Shown: positions 55,298 to 63,319 of the stretch, in pieces
Numbering within the stretch: the stretch's first letter is position 1
Layout of the letters: the number at the start of each line of letters is the position of its first letter
NCBI GenBank assembly: GCA_963695195.1
Contig: CAVOGE010000007.1
Coordinates: 620,001 to 684,000, forward strand
From: CF-167 sp963695195
GTDB taxonomy: Bacteria; Chloroflexota; Limnocylindria; QHBO01
Direction: 5' to 3'
Length of the DNA stretch: 64,000 nucleotides
Translations under genes and position numbers: made by a program
Notes under the pieces: generated by a model
Databases searched by the model: none
Told to the model about the DNA's origin: nothing
What the model saw: the letters and a program-made list of their open reading frames with translations, nothing else

Positions 55298-55457
55298 TAC
55301 CACGTCACGTAGTTCATTAGCACGCGGCGGAGATCCAGCGCCTCCAGATGTGGGGCTGCACCACGGGTGGTGGTACGCCGGCGCCGCAGCCGGCTCCGTT
55401 GGGCCGATTTCGGCGAATCCTGGCCCAACACGGGCCGATGAACTACGTGACGTGGTA
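55298..55457. repeat. Inverted-repeat element B (MITE-like) before glpX
   Basis: A 160-bp element with perfect 20-bp terminal inverted repeats: TACCACGTCACGTAGTTCAT at 55298-55317 and its exact complement at 55438-55457. The interior has a nested stem around TGGGCC / GGCCCA. No ORF. The first ~33 bp including GCG before the end closely match the start of the element at 46404. Confidence 0.7.
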
Positions 55458-55486
55458 TCGCTATGGCCATCGGGCCGTCCGCCCCC

Positions 55487-55492
55487 GATAAT
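55487..55492 (+). promoter_or_regulatory. -10 box GATAAT, leaderless arrangement
   Basis: Ends 7 nt before the glpX ATG at 55500, 30 bp after element B. Confidence 0.5.
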
Positions 55493-55499
55493 CCGCGTC

Positions 55500-56474
55500 A
55501 TGGACAAGTTGATCACCGTCGAGGCGGTCGCGGCCACGGAGGCCGGCGCGATCGCCGCTGCCCGCCTGATGGGCCGTGGCGACCGGGAGGGAGCCGACCA
55601 CGCCGCCGTCGAGGCGATGCGCCGCGCCATGGACGAGGCGGAGATCACCGGCACGATCGTCATTGGCGAGGGCGAGCGCGACGAGGCGCCGATGCTCTAC
55701 ATCGGCGAGAAGGTCGGCAACCCCGATGCCGCGACCGCGGTGGACATCGCGGTCGACCCGCTGGAGGGGACCAACCTGGTCGCCACGGGATCGCCCAACG
55801 CCACCGTGGTGATGGCCGCCGCTGAGCCCGGCGGCTTGATGCACGCACCGGACACATACCTGCGCAAGCTGATCGTGGGACCGCAGGTGGCCGGGCACGT
55901 CAGCATCAACGACCCGGTCGAGACGACGATCCACAAGATCGCCGAGCGGCTCGGCCGTGAGCCGTGGGACATCACCGTGGTCATCCTCGAGCGGCCGCGC
56001 CACGACGAGCTGATCGCCGACGTGCGCGCAACCGGGGCGCGAATCAAGCTCATTTCAGACGGTGACCTCACCGCCGGGATCTCGGTGGCCGTGTCGGGGA
56101 CCGGCGTGCATGCGGTGATGGGCACCGGCGGAGCGCCGGAAGGGGTGCTCACGGCGGCGGCGCTCAAGTGCCTCGGAGGGGAGATCCAGGCCCAGTTTCG
56201 CTGGCGCTCGGGCGAGGAACGCGAACGGGCGCGAGCCATGGGCGTGGACGTGGACGACTCCGACCGCGTCTACATGACCAACGACCTCGCGAGTGGCGAG
56301 GAGGTCGTCTTCTCTGCCACCGGGGTCACCGATGGGGAGCTCCTGCGCGGTGTCCGATTCTTCGGCGGCGGGGCACGAACCCACTCCCTGCTGATGAGCT
56401 ACAAGCGCGGCGTGGTGCGCTTCATCGACACGGTGCACACCTTCGACGCGCAGCCACCCAAGGTGCGGCTCTAG
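55500..56474 (+). CDS. glpX: Fructose-1,6-bisphosphatase class II
   Basis: Gluconeogenic phosphatase, 324 residues. GEGERDEAPMLYIGEKVG and VDPLEGTNLVATGSPNAT are the metal and substrate motifs of the Li+-sensitive class II enzymes, and ISVAVSGTGVHAVMGTGGAP and KCLGGEIQAQF follow. The ATG at 55500 gives MDKLITVEAVAATEAGAIAA, normal for the family. Some members also act on sedoheptulose bisphosphate. Confidence 0.94.
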   Translation: MDKLITVEAVAATEAGAIAAARLMGRGDREGADHAAVEAMRRAMDEAEITGTIVIGEGERDEAPMLYIGEKVGNPDAATAVDIAVDPLEGTNLVATGSPNATVVMAAAEPGGLMHAPDTYLRKLIVGPQVAGHVSINDPVETTIHKIAERLGREPWDITVVILERPRHDELIADVRATGARIKLISDGDLTAGISVAVSGTGVHAVMGTGGAPEGVLTAAALKCLGGEIQAQFRWRSGEERERARAMGVDVDDSDRVYMTNDLASGEEVVFSATGVTDGELLRGVRFFGGGARTHSLLMSYKRGVVRFIDTVHTFDAQPPKVRL

Positions 56475-56654
56475 GCTTCGGTCCAGATGACAGCCGCCTG
56501 TCGGTGATCGCACGCAACGCGAAAATGAGCACGGCTTGACACCAGTCCACACAAGTCCACACCACGTGGGGTACCGGGGTACTGGTCCGAAGGGTACTCA
56601 GGTCCTAGGATGGAATTTCGGCATCATCCATCCCTGCTATATAGGCGGACCACC

Positions 56655-57293
56655 ATGAGGAAGTTTCTCGCCCCCATCGCAGCACTAGGCTTGACCTTGG
56701 CCCTGACCGCCACCGCGCTCGCCTGGACCAGCCCAACGCTCACCGCGGAGTGCGCTCCCGACGCGAATCACTACGCATGGAAGATCACCCTGACCAACGA
56801 GCCGGACTACAAGATCGACTGGTCATTCGACTCCGGCTTCAGTGGTGCGGCGATGATCGACTTCGGATCGGCCGGCCAGCACAGCTTCACGACGCCGCGA
56901 GGCGGAGGCACGCTGTACGTTCGGTGGACGAACGACCACAACGCCAAGACCCAGGCATCAGCCAACTCCGCGCTGTGTGAGCCGGAGAGCCAGTCGCAGA
57001 GCGAGAGTCAGTCGCAGAGCGAGAGCCAGTCGCAGAGCGAGAGTCAGTCGCAGAGCGAGAGTCAGTCGCAGAGCGAGAGCCAGTCGCAGAGCGAGAGCCA
57101 GTCGCAGAGCGGTGAGCAGTCGGTCAAGGCCGGAACCGGCACGCCCGCTGCCAGCATCCCTGACACCTCGGTGAGTGGCAGCGGATCCAGCCCGCTCCCG
57201 ACCGTGGTGTTCCTGGTCGTGCTGTTGGCATCACTGACCGGAATGGCCTGCGCGAACGTCAAGGTGTCGAAGGGCCCCGGGTCGGCTCGCTAA
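56655..57293 (+). CDS. Secreted Ser/Gln-repeat surface protein with C-terminal membrane anchor
   Basis: A 212-residue protein: signal peptide (FLAPIAALGLTLALTATALA, cleavage near 24), an ~85-residue beta-type domain with two Cys (TAECAPDAN and ALCEPES), then seven exact SQSQSE-type hexapeptides (~111-152). The end is SSPLPTVVFLVVLLASLTG followed by a basic tail. Topology suits a stalk-like repeat holding the domain away from the membrane; a LPxTG sortase motif is not present (SPLPTV is the nearest). ATG at 56655; TATATA at 56639 may be the -10. Function unknown. Confidence 0.68.
   Translation: MRKFLAPIAALGLTLALTATALAWTSPTLTAECAPDANHYAWKITLTNEPDYKIDWSFDSGFSGAAMIDFGSAGQHSFTTPRGGGTLYVRWTNDHNAKTQASANSALCEPESQSQSESQSQSESQSQSESQSQSESQSQSESQSQSESQSQSGEQSVKAGTGTPAASIPDTSVSGSGSSPLPTVVFLVVLLASLTGMACANVKVSKGPGSAR
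56985..57110 (+). repeat. 18-bp tandem repeat, seven copies, in the surface protein gene
   Basis: Units of GAGAG(C/T)CAGTCGCAGAGC encoding ESQSQS. Nearly perfect at DNA level, so slippage could change length in steps of six residues. Confidence 0.9.
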
Positions 57294-57313
57294 CAACCTG
57301 ACGATTCTGTCCC

Positions 57314-57346
57314 AAGACGGGGTGGGGGTCGCTCCCGCCCCGTCTT
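57314..57346. terminator. Terminator hairpin between convergent genes
   Basis: AAGACGGGG and CCCCGTCTT form a perfect 9-bp outer stem with further G-C pairing inside, between the surface protein and the LLM oxidoreductase. Confidence 0.7.
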
Positions 57347-57360
57347 CGCGCGCCGGCCAA

Positions 57361-58245
57361 TCAGTCCAGGTGGCAGCCGGCCTCCAGCGCATCGGCGGCG
57401 AGCGACTCGAGCGCCCCGTCATCGGTGGCGCTCTCCTGGATCAGGCCCATGGCTCGCGCCACGCCCACCTCGCGGTACGCGGCGAGCAGCTCCACCCGCG
57501 CGGCACCGGCGACCTTCATGACGTGGCGGCTGATGTTCACCGAGATCCGAAGAGTCGCGGGGTCGCGCCCGATCTCCTCGCACCGCGACGCGATCACCGG
57601 CTTCGCCTCCCGGATCTCATCGGGTGAGAGCCAGTCGAGGTTCAGCTCATCGGCGTGGCGCGCAGCCAGGCGCCAGGTCACCTTGGGTCCGTTGCCGCCG
57701 ACCATGATCGGGACGCGGGGCTCCTGGATGCCTCGCGGGACGTTGATCGCATCGGTCACCGAGGCATGCTCGCCTGCATACGTTGCGTGGTCGGGACCGA
57801 GCATCCGCGTGATCACCTCGAGGTGATCGGCCAGGGTGGCGAGGCGCGTCTTTGTGTCAGGGAACCCGTACCCGTAGGCGACCCACTCGTCTTCCTTCCA
57901 GCCGGCGCCGATCCCCAGCTCCATCCGACCGCCGCTGATGACATCCATCGTGCCGATCATCTTTGCGGTCAGGGCCGGGTTGCGGAAGGCGGTGCAGATG
58001 ACGACGTGCCCCAGGCGGATCCGTTCCGTCAGAGCGGCCAGCGCCGCCAGCGTGGTGAACGACTCGAAGGTCAGCTCGTCGGTCGGGTCGGGCTCGGTGT
58101 GGAAATGGTCAAAGAGCCAGACCGATTCAAAGCCCAGCCGATCAGCCTGTCGGGCAACCGATACAGTCCGCTCCCACGCGCGCGAGGCGTCCCAGCCGTC
58201 GTATTCGCCCGTCCACCCCTGCGGAACCACTACCCCGATATCCAT
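57361..58245 (-). CDS. LLM-class F420-dependent oxidoreductase-like protein
   Basis: A 294-residue luciferase-like TIM barrel: ADRLGFESVWLFDHFHTEPD, LGHVVICTAFRNPALTAKM, ISGGRMELGIGAGWKEDEW and VPIMVGGNGPKVTWRLAARH. The GGRxxxGxGxGW segment is typical of F420-using members. The ATG at 58245 gives MDIGVVVPQGWTGEYDG; a weak TAAGGT lies 7 nt upstream. Substrate unknown. Confidence 0.85.
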   Translation of the reverse strand: MDIGVVVPQGWTGEYDGWDASRAWERTVSVARQADRLGFESVWLFDHFHTEPDPTDELTFESFTTLAALAALTERIRLGHVVICTAFRNPALTAKMIGTMDVISGGRMELGIGAGWKEDEWVAYGYGFPDTKTRLATLADHLEVITRMLGPDHATYAGEHASVTDAINVPRGIQEPRVPIMVGGNGPKVTWRLAARHADELNLDWLSPDEIREAKPVIASRCEEIGRDPATLRISVNISRHVMKVAGAARVELLAAYREVGVARAMGLIQESATDDGALESLAADALEAGCHLD

Positions 58246-58255
58246 GCGCCATACC

Positions 58256-58717
58256 TTAGCGCCCGACGGCACTCGGTCGACGGCGGCAGAGTGCTCGAGC
58301 GTTGAGGAGAAGCCCGACCATGACGAGAGCCACGCTGACGGCCGGGATGCGGCGTGCGGCCCAAGCGGGGAGGAAGATGTCGACCACGGATCCGCGCTCG
58401 GCGCCCATCTCTTCCGCCAGGGGCGTGAGAGGACAGACCTGGTTGTTGCTGACGTAGGTCGCCGATTCGGCGAGCACGACCGCCAGCGCTGCCGCGGTTC
58501 GGCGACCCGGACGCCCATGCAGGCCGTCCCACACCACCACCCCGATCATCGCGGCTACCGAGGCGAAGATCACGGTGTGGACGGTGCGGATCATGGCCAA
58601 CATGGCGGGGTGCGCCGCCGCGGGGATGCGTCGGGCGAGCGGCGCGGTCAGGGCGCCGCTCCACCCCGGCGAGCGCCGTGTGGACACCTGACTGCTGGAC
58701 TGGATGGTCGCATTCAT
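58256..58717 (-). CDS. Membrane protein of unknown function
   Basis: About 153 residues from the ATG at 58717. Three hydrophobic segments are seen (TVHTVIFASVAAMIGVVVWD, AAALAVVLAESATYVSNN, VSVALVMVGLLLNARAL) with a 'CPLTPLAEEMGAERGSVVDI' loop between the last two. That loop recalls DUF2784-type small membrane proteins, though I am unsure. 10 bp upstream of the oxidoreductase on the same strand. Confidence 0.5.
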   Translation of the reverse strand: MNATIQSSSQVSTRRSPGWSGALTAPLARRIPAAAHPAMLAMIRTVHTVIFASVAAMIGVVVWDGLHGRPGRRTAAALAVVLAESATYVSNNQVCPLTPLAEEMGAERGSVVDIFLPAWAARRIPAVSVALVMVGLLLNARALCRRRPSAVGR

Positions 58718-58830
58718 GCGCGGGCCGGCGCCTCCTCTCACGGAGAGCCTCGCCGATGGGTGGCTCCGAGTCACGGGCCGTCGGCCATGTCAACGCGTGT
58801 CAGACGGCACGGCCGCATACGGGTGAACCC

Positions 58831-59349
58831 CTAGTCGGCCCACTCTGGGCCGGCGATGCGCTCGACCTGCTGATCGGCCACCGCAGGCAGCAGATCGGCC
58901 ACCGTGACATCGGCTCGCACATCGTCGCAGCCGCCCCACGGTTGCAGGTCGGGGTCCAGTTCGGCGAGAGGCTCCAGTGCAAACCGGCGCTCCACGAGTC
59001 GCGGGTGCGGGACGAGCAGGTCGATCTCCGCGTCTGCCACGCACCTCCCCTCGATCGCCAGGATGTCCAGGTCGATCATCCGCGGGCCGAAACGCATCCC
59101 TTCGGGGTCGCGTCCCAGGCTCAGCTCGGTGCGCTTTACCGCCATCAGCAACTCAGGCGGATCAAGGTCGGTCTCCAGCTCGACGGCAGCATTGGTGAAG
59201 GCCGGCTGATCGAACAAGTCGCGCGGCGCGGTACGGTACAGGCCCGATGCGCGGACAACGCGGCCGATGCCTCGCAGATCGCCAGCCGCGTTGGCGAAGG
59301 CTGCCGCAGCTCCGGGCAGGTTTCCACCCAGACCGATGAATACACGCAT
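58831..59349 (-). CDS. folK: 2-amino-4-hydroxy-6-hydroxymethyldihydropteridine diphosphokinase
   Basis: Folate-pathway enzyme transferring pyrophosphate from ATP, 172 residues. VFIGLGGNLPGAAAAFANAA, VVRASGLYRTAPRDLFDQPA, FTNAAVELETDLDP, 'LGRDPEGMRFGPRMIDLDIL' and VPHPRLVERRFALEPLAEL cover all conserved stretches. folB/folP are not adjacent. ATG at 59349, 9 nt after a minus-strand TAGAGT. Confidence 0.92.
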   Translation of the reverse strand: MRVFIGLGGNLPGAAAAFANAAGDLRGIGRVVRASGLYRTAPRDLFDQPAFTNAAVELETDLDPPELLMAVKRTELSLGRDPEGMRFGPRMIDLDILAIEGRCVADAEIDLLVPHPRLVERRFALEPLAELDPDLQPWGGCDDVRADVTVADLLPAVADQQVERIAGPEWAD

Positions 59350-59358
59350 GGCGCGCCG

Positions 59359-59364
59359 ACTCTA
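59359..59364 (-). promoter_or_regulatory. -10 box TAGAGT (minus strand), leaderless arrangement
   Basis: Ends 9 nt before the folK ATG. A plus-strand GATAAT near 59406-59411 could serve the divergent regulator, leaving a ~100-nt leader. Confidence 0.35.
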
Positions 59365-59520
59365 GCCGATCGCCCGGCGGGGTCTGGTCATCGGCCGGTA
59401 ATGCGCTGATAATCGCGCCTGAGTACCCTCGCCGGAGCCGGCCGGGGTCGCGGGGGGCGCGTCCGTTCGATCGGTCACCGGGGGATCCCTGGAGAGCGCC
59501 TGCCACGGAGCGACCGCCGG

Positions 59521-62500
59521 ATGTCCGACATCCAGTACGTCTACCCGCTGATCCACAACAAGGTCACGTCGCCCCAATACGTGACCCCTACCCTGCGACG
59601 CGCGCGACTGATTCAGTGGCTCAACGACAATGCGAACTGCCGCGCCCTCGTGGTCGCCGCCGATGCCGGCTACGGCAAGACCACCCTCCTCTGGCAGTGG
59701 GAGCGCGAGGTCGAATTTCCGGTCTACTGGTACAAGCTGGATCGCAACGACCGCGACTGGTCGCTCCACATCAGCTACCTGATCGAGGCGATCAGCCAGC
59801 GTCACGCCGGCTTCGGACGGCGCGCGCACTCGATGCTGCAGCAGCTGGGTGGTCCGGGGTCGTCCCGCCCGGGCGTGGCTGCCTACCTCCTGGCCGAAAT
59901 GTACGATCGGCTCACCGAGCCGTGCACCTTCATCATCGACGACTGGCAGTCGGTCGCATCGGTCACAGAGGTGCGGGGCCTGTGGAACCAGATCCTGCGC
60001 GACGCTCCGCCCACCTGTCGCTTCGTCTTCCTGTCACGCGCCAAGCCGCAGCTGCAGTTCGCGCGCTTCAAGACTCACGGCGGATACGCGGAGGTCCGAA
60101 CCGATGCCCTTCGCTTCACCGACCGCGAGATCGATGAGCTGTTCCGCGACATCTACAACGATCCACTCGATCCGGCTGAACTGGCCGAGCTCGAGCGGAG
60201 GACCGAGGGCTGGGCCGCCAGTCTGCAACTGGTCGAGGTCTCGCTCCGTGAGCGCAAGACCCCGGAAGCGAGGCGTGCATTCATCGACTCGATCACGGCG
60301 ACCAGTGACAGCGACCTCTTCGCCTTCCTGGCAGAGGAGGTGCTCGACCAGCAGACCGAGCGGGTCCGCAACTTCCTGCTCTCGACGTCGATCCTGCAGC
60401 AGATCAACGCCGAACTGGCCGAGCGACTGGCCGGCGTGCACGACGGTGCCGCGATCCTGTCGGATCTTGAGCAGCGGGGCCTCTTCACCAACCGCCTTGA
60501 CGTCGAAGAGGCGAGGTACCGATATCACGGGCTCTTCCGCGACTTCCTCGAGCGTCGCCTCATCGCGGAGCGGACCGAAGGTGAGGTGACCGGCCTGCAC
60601 ATCCACGCGGCCTCGTACTTCGAGACTCACGAGCAATGGCCACAGGCGATCCATCACTACCTGCGTGCGGGGCTGACCCCACAGGCGGCCCGCCTGATCG
60701 CGCGATACGGGGAGGACGTGGTCTCCGAGGGACGGCTCGGCATGGTGGACGAGTGGCTGCAGCAGCTGCCGCCAAAGACGATCCAGGAGAACGCGAGGCT
60801 GTCGCTGCTCTACGGCGAGGCGTGCGGCATTCGGGGAGAGTGGGACAACGCGCTCGCGGCCCTCCGCCGCGCTCGAGCCTTCTTCGCCAGAAAGGGCGAC
60901 CGACGCATGGAGGCCCTTGCGTGCCTGAAGACGAGTACCGTGCTCAGCAACATTGGGCAGGTCGCCGAGGCAGCAGACACTGCGGGGGAGGGACTTCGCC
61001 TCGCGCCGAGCGACGCACACGCCACCCGGCTCCGCTTGAACGGCAACCTCGCGATTACGTCCACCTGGATGTCGGACTCACTCCAGACGGTGGCTCAGGC
61101 GTGCCGGCGGATCGCAGTTGAAGCCAAGGCACGGTCGCTGGATCACTTTGCCGCCATTGCGCTACACAACCTCGGGATGGTACTGCGCCAGATCGGCGAC
61201 GTTGACGAGAGCGTTCGATACCTCGAACGTGCCGCTGACTTCTGGGCTGACCTACCAGCGAGCCCATTTGCGGACAACGCGGAGTTGGTGATGTCCCTCC
61301 TGTATCAAGACAATCCCAGCCGCGCCGGGCTGCTCGCAGATACGGCATTTGTCCGGACGAGACAGTGGCCGCGCCCACACGCAGAAGCAACCTACGGCCA
61401 AGCGGCGATCCGTGCCCACCAAGGTCGATTCCGCGAGGCGATTGAATTGCTGCGTCGGGTTCTGGCGGAGCCCAAGGCCCTCGGATCGACGGCGGAGCTC
61501 GTCTCCGCACTACTCGTCGAGTGTCTCTACCTCAGTGGAGCCGCGCATTCTGAACTCGCAGAGGTCATGACGAACCTCGTCTCGGAGCCCTCGGATCCCC
61601 GACAGGCAGCGGTCATGGCGCCGGCGCGAGCCTTGGTGCGGCACGTTTCCGGAGGATGTACTGGCCAGTGTTTGGATCAACTCAGCGTCCTCACAGAGTG
61701 GGACGAGCGAGGTGCGGCACTGCTGTCCACGGTCGGCATGGTCAAACTGGGGTCAGTCGCCCTCCAACACGACGGACCTGACGCCGACCGGGTCATCCTG
61801 TTAGCCATCGATCGGGCGAGGACGTCGGGAATTCACCGACATCTCCGCTGGTGGCTCCGCCTGTACGCAGCGCGGGTAGGGGCACTTGCGCGCGAACCAG
61901 GTGGGCTTGATGCCGTCCTAGCAATCGCCGAGGACGATCCGGATGGGTGGAGACAGCCCATGATCGACCTACTCGGCTCCCTAGGGGGGACCGATCGACA
62001 ACGCGTCTTGGCGTTCGTCGACAAGAACTCGGCTGACGACACGGCCTCGACCCTTGGGGGTATTGCTGGGGAAGACGTCTCCGAGCTGCGGCGATTGATC
62101 ATGAACCGCCGGGCGCCGAGGGTATTCGTCCGAGCCTTTGGCTCCCTCTCGATCCAGATCGCCTCGTGGGACAGTCGCCCAATTGGTATCGAACGGAAGC
62201 GGATGCGGAGTCTGCTCGGTCTGCTCGTCGCAAACGCTAACTCGACGCTCACGAGGGAGGTCGTGATGGACGTCCTGTGGCCCGACTCGGACCCAGCCGC
62301 GGCGGTGAACAGCTTGAACCAGGCCGTCTTTCAACTTCGGCGTGTTCTTGACACCAACTATCGTGACGGAGAAAGTCCCCAATACGTACTGAGCACTGTC
62401 GACGCCGTTCAGTTGAACCCGGACTTGGTTACCACGGACCTCGATGAGTTCCGCCGGTGCGCTTCAATCTCGGGAGGGGACACACCGCTAGGTGAGGAGA

Positions 62501-62883
62501 CGATAGCGACACTCGTTGGGATAGTTCGAGGCGAATTCCTCGCGGAACTCCGCTATGAAGACTGGGCATCCCGCACTAGGACAGCTGTGCACGCGGAGGT
62601 CCGAGGAGCACTACTTCCTTCGCTGCGGCACCCGCGCATGGCTAACGCGGATCTGGCCATTCGAGCCGGGTGCGCGCTCCTCGCGCTGGATCCCTACGAC
62701 GAGACGGTCCAACTCACCGTGGTGGAACGACTTGGATCGTCCGGGCGACGGCCGGCCGCCCGAGCCGCGGTACTCGAATTCGCCCGCAAGCTCAAGGAGG
62801 ACCTTGATGAACCACCGTCAGAAGAGCTCGAAGCCGCTCTCCTAAGATGGGCTCCGCGGTACCAGGAGTCCAGTAGTAGTTGA
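59521..62883 (+). CDS. MalT/LuxR-like STAND ATPase with TPR region and C-terminal wHTH-BTAD
   Basis: A 1120-residue signalling regulator. It starts like MalT: LRRARLIQWL, Walker A AADAGYGKTTLLWQW (~47-60), CTFIIDDWQ (Walker B), and 'ELERRTEGWAASLQLVEVSL'. Residues ~350-830 are helical repeats (TPR-like). The C-terminal part replaces the usual LuxR HTH by an OmpR-type winged helix (~866-960; VFVRAFGSLSIQ, RKRMRSLLGLLVAN, VVMDVLWPDSDP) and a BTAD domain (~970-1115), as in SARP regulators but at the opposite end. The 3' half has more A/T-ending codons than neighbours, including a TTA at 61801. Ligand unknown; see the small ORFs downstream. Confidence 0.85.
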   Translation: MSDIQYVYPLIHNKVTSPQYVTPTLRRARLIQWLNDNANCRALVVAADAGYGKTTLLWQWEREVEFPVYWYKLDRNDRDWSLHISYLIEAISQRHAGFGRRAHSMLQQLGGPGSSRPGVAAYLLAEMYDRLTEPCTFIIDDWQSVASVTEVRGLWNQILRDAPPTCRFVFLSRAKPQLQFARFKTHGGYAEVRTDALRFTDREIDELFRDIYNDPLDPAELAELERRTEGWAASLQLVEVSLRERKTPEARRAFIDSITATSDSDLFAFLAEEVLDQQTERVRNFLLSTSILQQINAELAERLAGVHDGAAILSDLEQRGLFTNRLDVEEARYRYHGLFRDFLERRLIAERTEGEVTGLHIHAASYFETHEQWPQAIHHYLRAGLTPQAARLIARYGEDVVSEGRLGMVDEWLQQLPPKTIQENARLSLLYGEACGIRGEWDNALAALRRARAFFARKGDRRMEALACLKTSTVLSNIGQVAEAADTAGEGLRLAPSDAHATRLRLNGNLAITSTWMSDSLQTVAQACRRIAVEAKARSLDHFAAIALHNLGMVLRQIGDVDESVRYLERAADFWADLPASPFADNAELVMSLLYQDNPSRAGLLADTAFVRTRQWPRPHAEATYGQAAIRAHQGRFREAIELLRRVLAEPKALGSTAELVSALLVECLYLSGAAHSELAEVMTNLVSEPSDPRQAAVMAPARALVRHVSGGCTGQCLDQLSVLTEWDERGAALLSTVGMVKLGSVALQHDGPDADRVILLAIDRARTSGIHRHLRWWLRLYAARVGALAREPGGLDAVLAIAEDDPDGWRQPMIDLLGSLGGTDRQRVLAFVDKNSADDTASTLGGIAGEDVSELRRLIMNRRAPRVFVRAFGSLSIQIASWDSRPIGIERKRMRSLLGLLVANANSTLTREVVMDVLWPDSDPAAAVNSLNQAVFQLRRVLDTNYRDGESPQYVLSTVDAVQLNPDLVTTDLDEFRRCASISGGDTPLGEETIATLVGIVRGEFLAELRYEDWASRTRTAVHAEVRGALLPSLRHPRMANADLAIRAGCALLALDPYDETVQLTVVERLGSSGRRPAARAAVLEFARKLKEDLDEPPSEELEAALLRWAPRYQESSSS

Positions 62884-62937
62884 CTTGCGTCTGCGGAAAT
62901 GACCACAGGGGTTGACTTTTCGTGGCAGACTCGCCAG

Positions 62938-62959
62938 AGTACTAGGCAGGTCTAGTACT
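62938..62959 (+). promoter_or_regulatory. Perfect inverted repeat AGTACTAG-N6-CTAGTACT
   Basis: Two exact 8-bp arms around GCAGGT, 22 bp in all, 55 bp after the regulator stop. TTGACT at 62912-62917 lies upstream. A likely protein-binding operator controlling the downstream small ORFs or membrane gene. Confidence 0.5.
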
Positions 62960-63120
62960 TTCGGCCGCGCCGAGTACCGGGCAAAATACCGTGGATGCTT
63001 TGATCCGCCGACCGAATGTGGGCACTTAGGTCGTCGGGGAGTGTGTAGTGCAACCGACCGTTCCGTCACCGGAGTGTGTCGGTTTTGTTGGTTTCCCGTC
63101 ACGGAAGAGGGCACCTTCTG

Positions 63121-63150
63121 ATGGCTCGACAAGTCATTAAGGGCTGGTAA
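63121..63150 (+). CDS. Possible 9-residue peptide ending KGW
   Basis: ATG-initiated MARQVIKGW-stop, with GGAAGAGGG about 9 nt upstream. Its last codons and stop lie in a perfect hairpin (GGGCTGG-TAA-CCAGCCC). Too short to prove by itself; it is listed because the next ORF ends in the same Lys-Gly-Trp-stop. Could also be a leader peptide. Confidence 0.25.
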   Translation: MARQVIKGW

Positions 63151-63157
63151 CCAGCCC
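63141..63157 (+). other. Small hairpin with TAA loop
   Basis: GGGCTGG-TAA-CCAGCCC, 7-bp stem; the loop is the stop codon of the 9-residue ORF. Not followed by a T tract. Confidence 0.35.
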
Positions 63158-63170
63158 GATGGAATCAGGC

Positions 63171-63269
63171 ATGTCTGCGTCGCTTCGGCGCCTGGGAGCA
63201 TTGCTGACCACCTTGGGGGGACTGATTTCTCTGGCAATTGCCGGGGGAGCAAGCTTCAAGGGTTGGTAA
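63171..63269 (+). CDS. Possible 32-residue secreted or membrane peptide ending FKGW
   Basis: ATG-initiated frame: a short basic start (MSASLRRLG), a hydrophobic helix (ALLTTLGGLISLAIAGG) and the tail ASFKGW-stop. This is the layout of a pro-peptide whose C-terminal end could be released outside the cell. The nucleotide context of the tail (AAGGGYTGGTAA) is nearly the same as in the preceding 9-residue ORF. Ribosome-binding site weak. It lies between a TPR-containing regulator and a membrane protein. Signal-peptide function is inference. Confidence 0.4.
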   Translation: MSASLRRLGALLTTLGGLISLAIAGGASFKGW

Positions 63270-63304
63270 TCGTTCGGGTGGTAGACTCCGGCGCCTCACC
63301 CCGC

Positions 63305-63310
63305 TAGGGT
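63305..63310 (+). promoter_or_regulatory. -10 box TAGGGT, leaderless arrangement
   Basis: Ends 9 nt before the GTG at 63320; the same hexamer is the hspR -10. Confidence 0.35.
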
Positions 63311-63319
63311 GACTCACCG

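Larger units (their letters stand above)
62884..63319 (+). other. 436-bp intergenic region between the BTAD regulator and a membrane protein
   Basis: Comparatively AT-rich. It holds a perfect inverted repeat (62938-62959), further GTAC-containing sites nearby (CGAGTACCGGG at ~62970), two tiny ORFs (63121-63150, 63171-63269) and a small hairpin at the end of the first. No other convincing gene was found. Confidence 0.6.

Noticed and set aside
56556..56615. SARP heptamer direct repeats (GGGTACC/GGGTACT) before the surface protein gene
   Set aside because: Spacings are about 8 and 15 bp rather than the 11 or 22 bp expected for SARP binding.
56985..57110. CRISPR-like short repeats
   Set aside because: Contiguous 18-bp coding tandem repeat without spacers.
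62912..63121. 69-codon plus-strand ORF in the intergenic region after the BTAD regulator
   Set aside because: TTG start without ribosome-binding site, covers the palindrome and has no recognisable features; probably chance.
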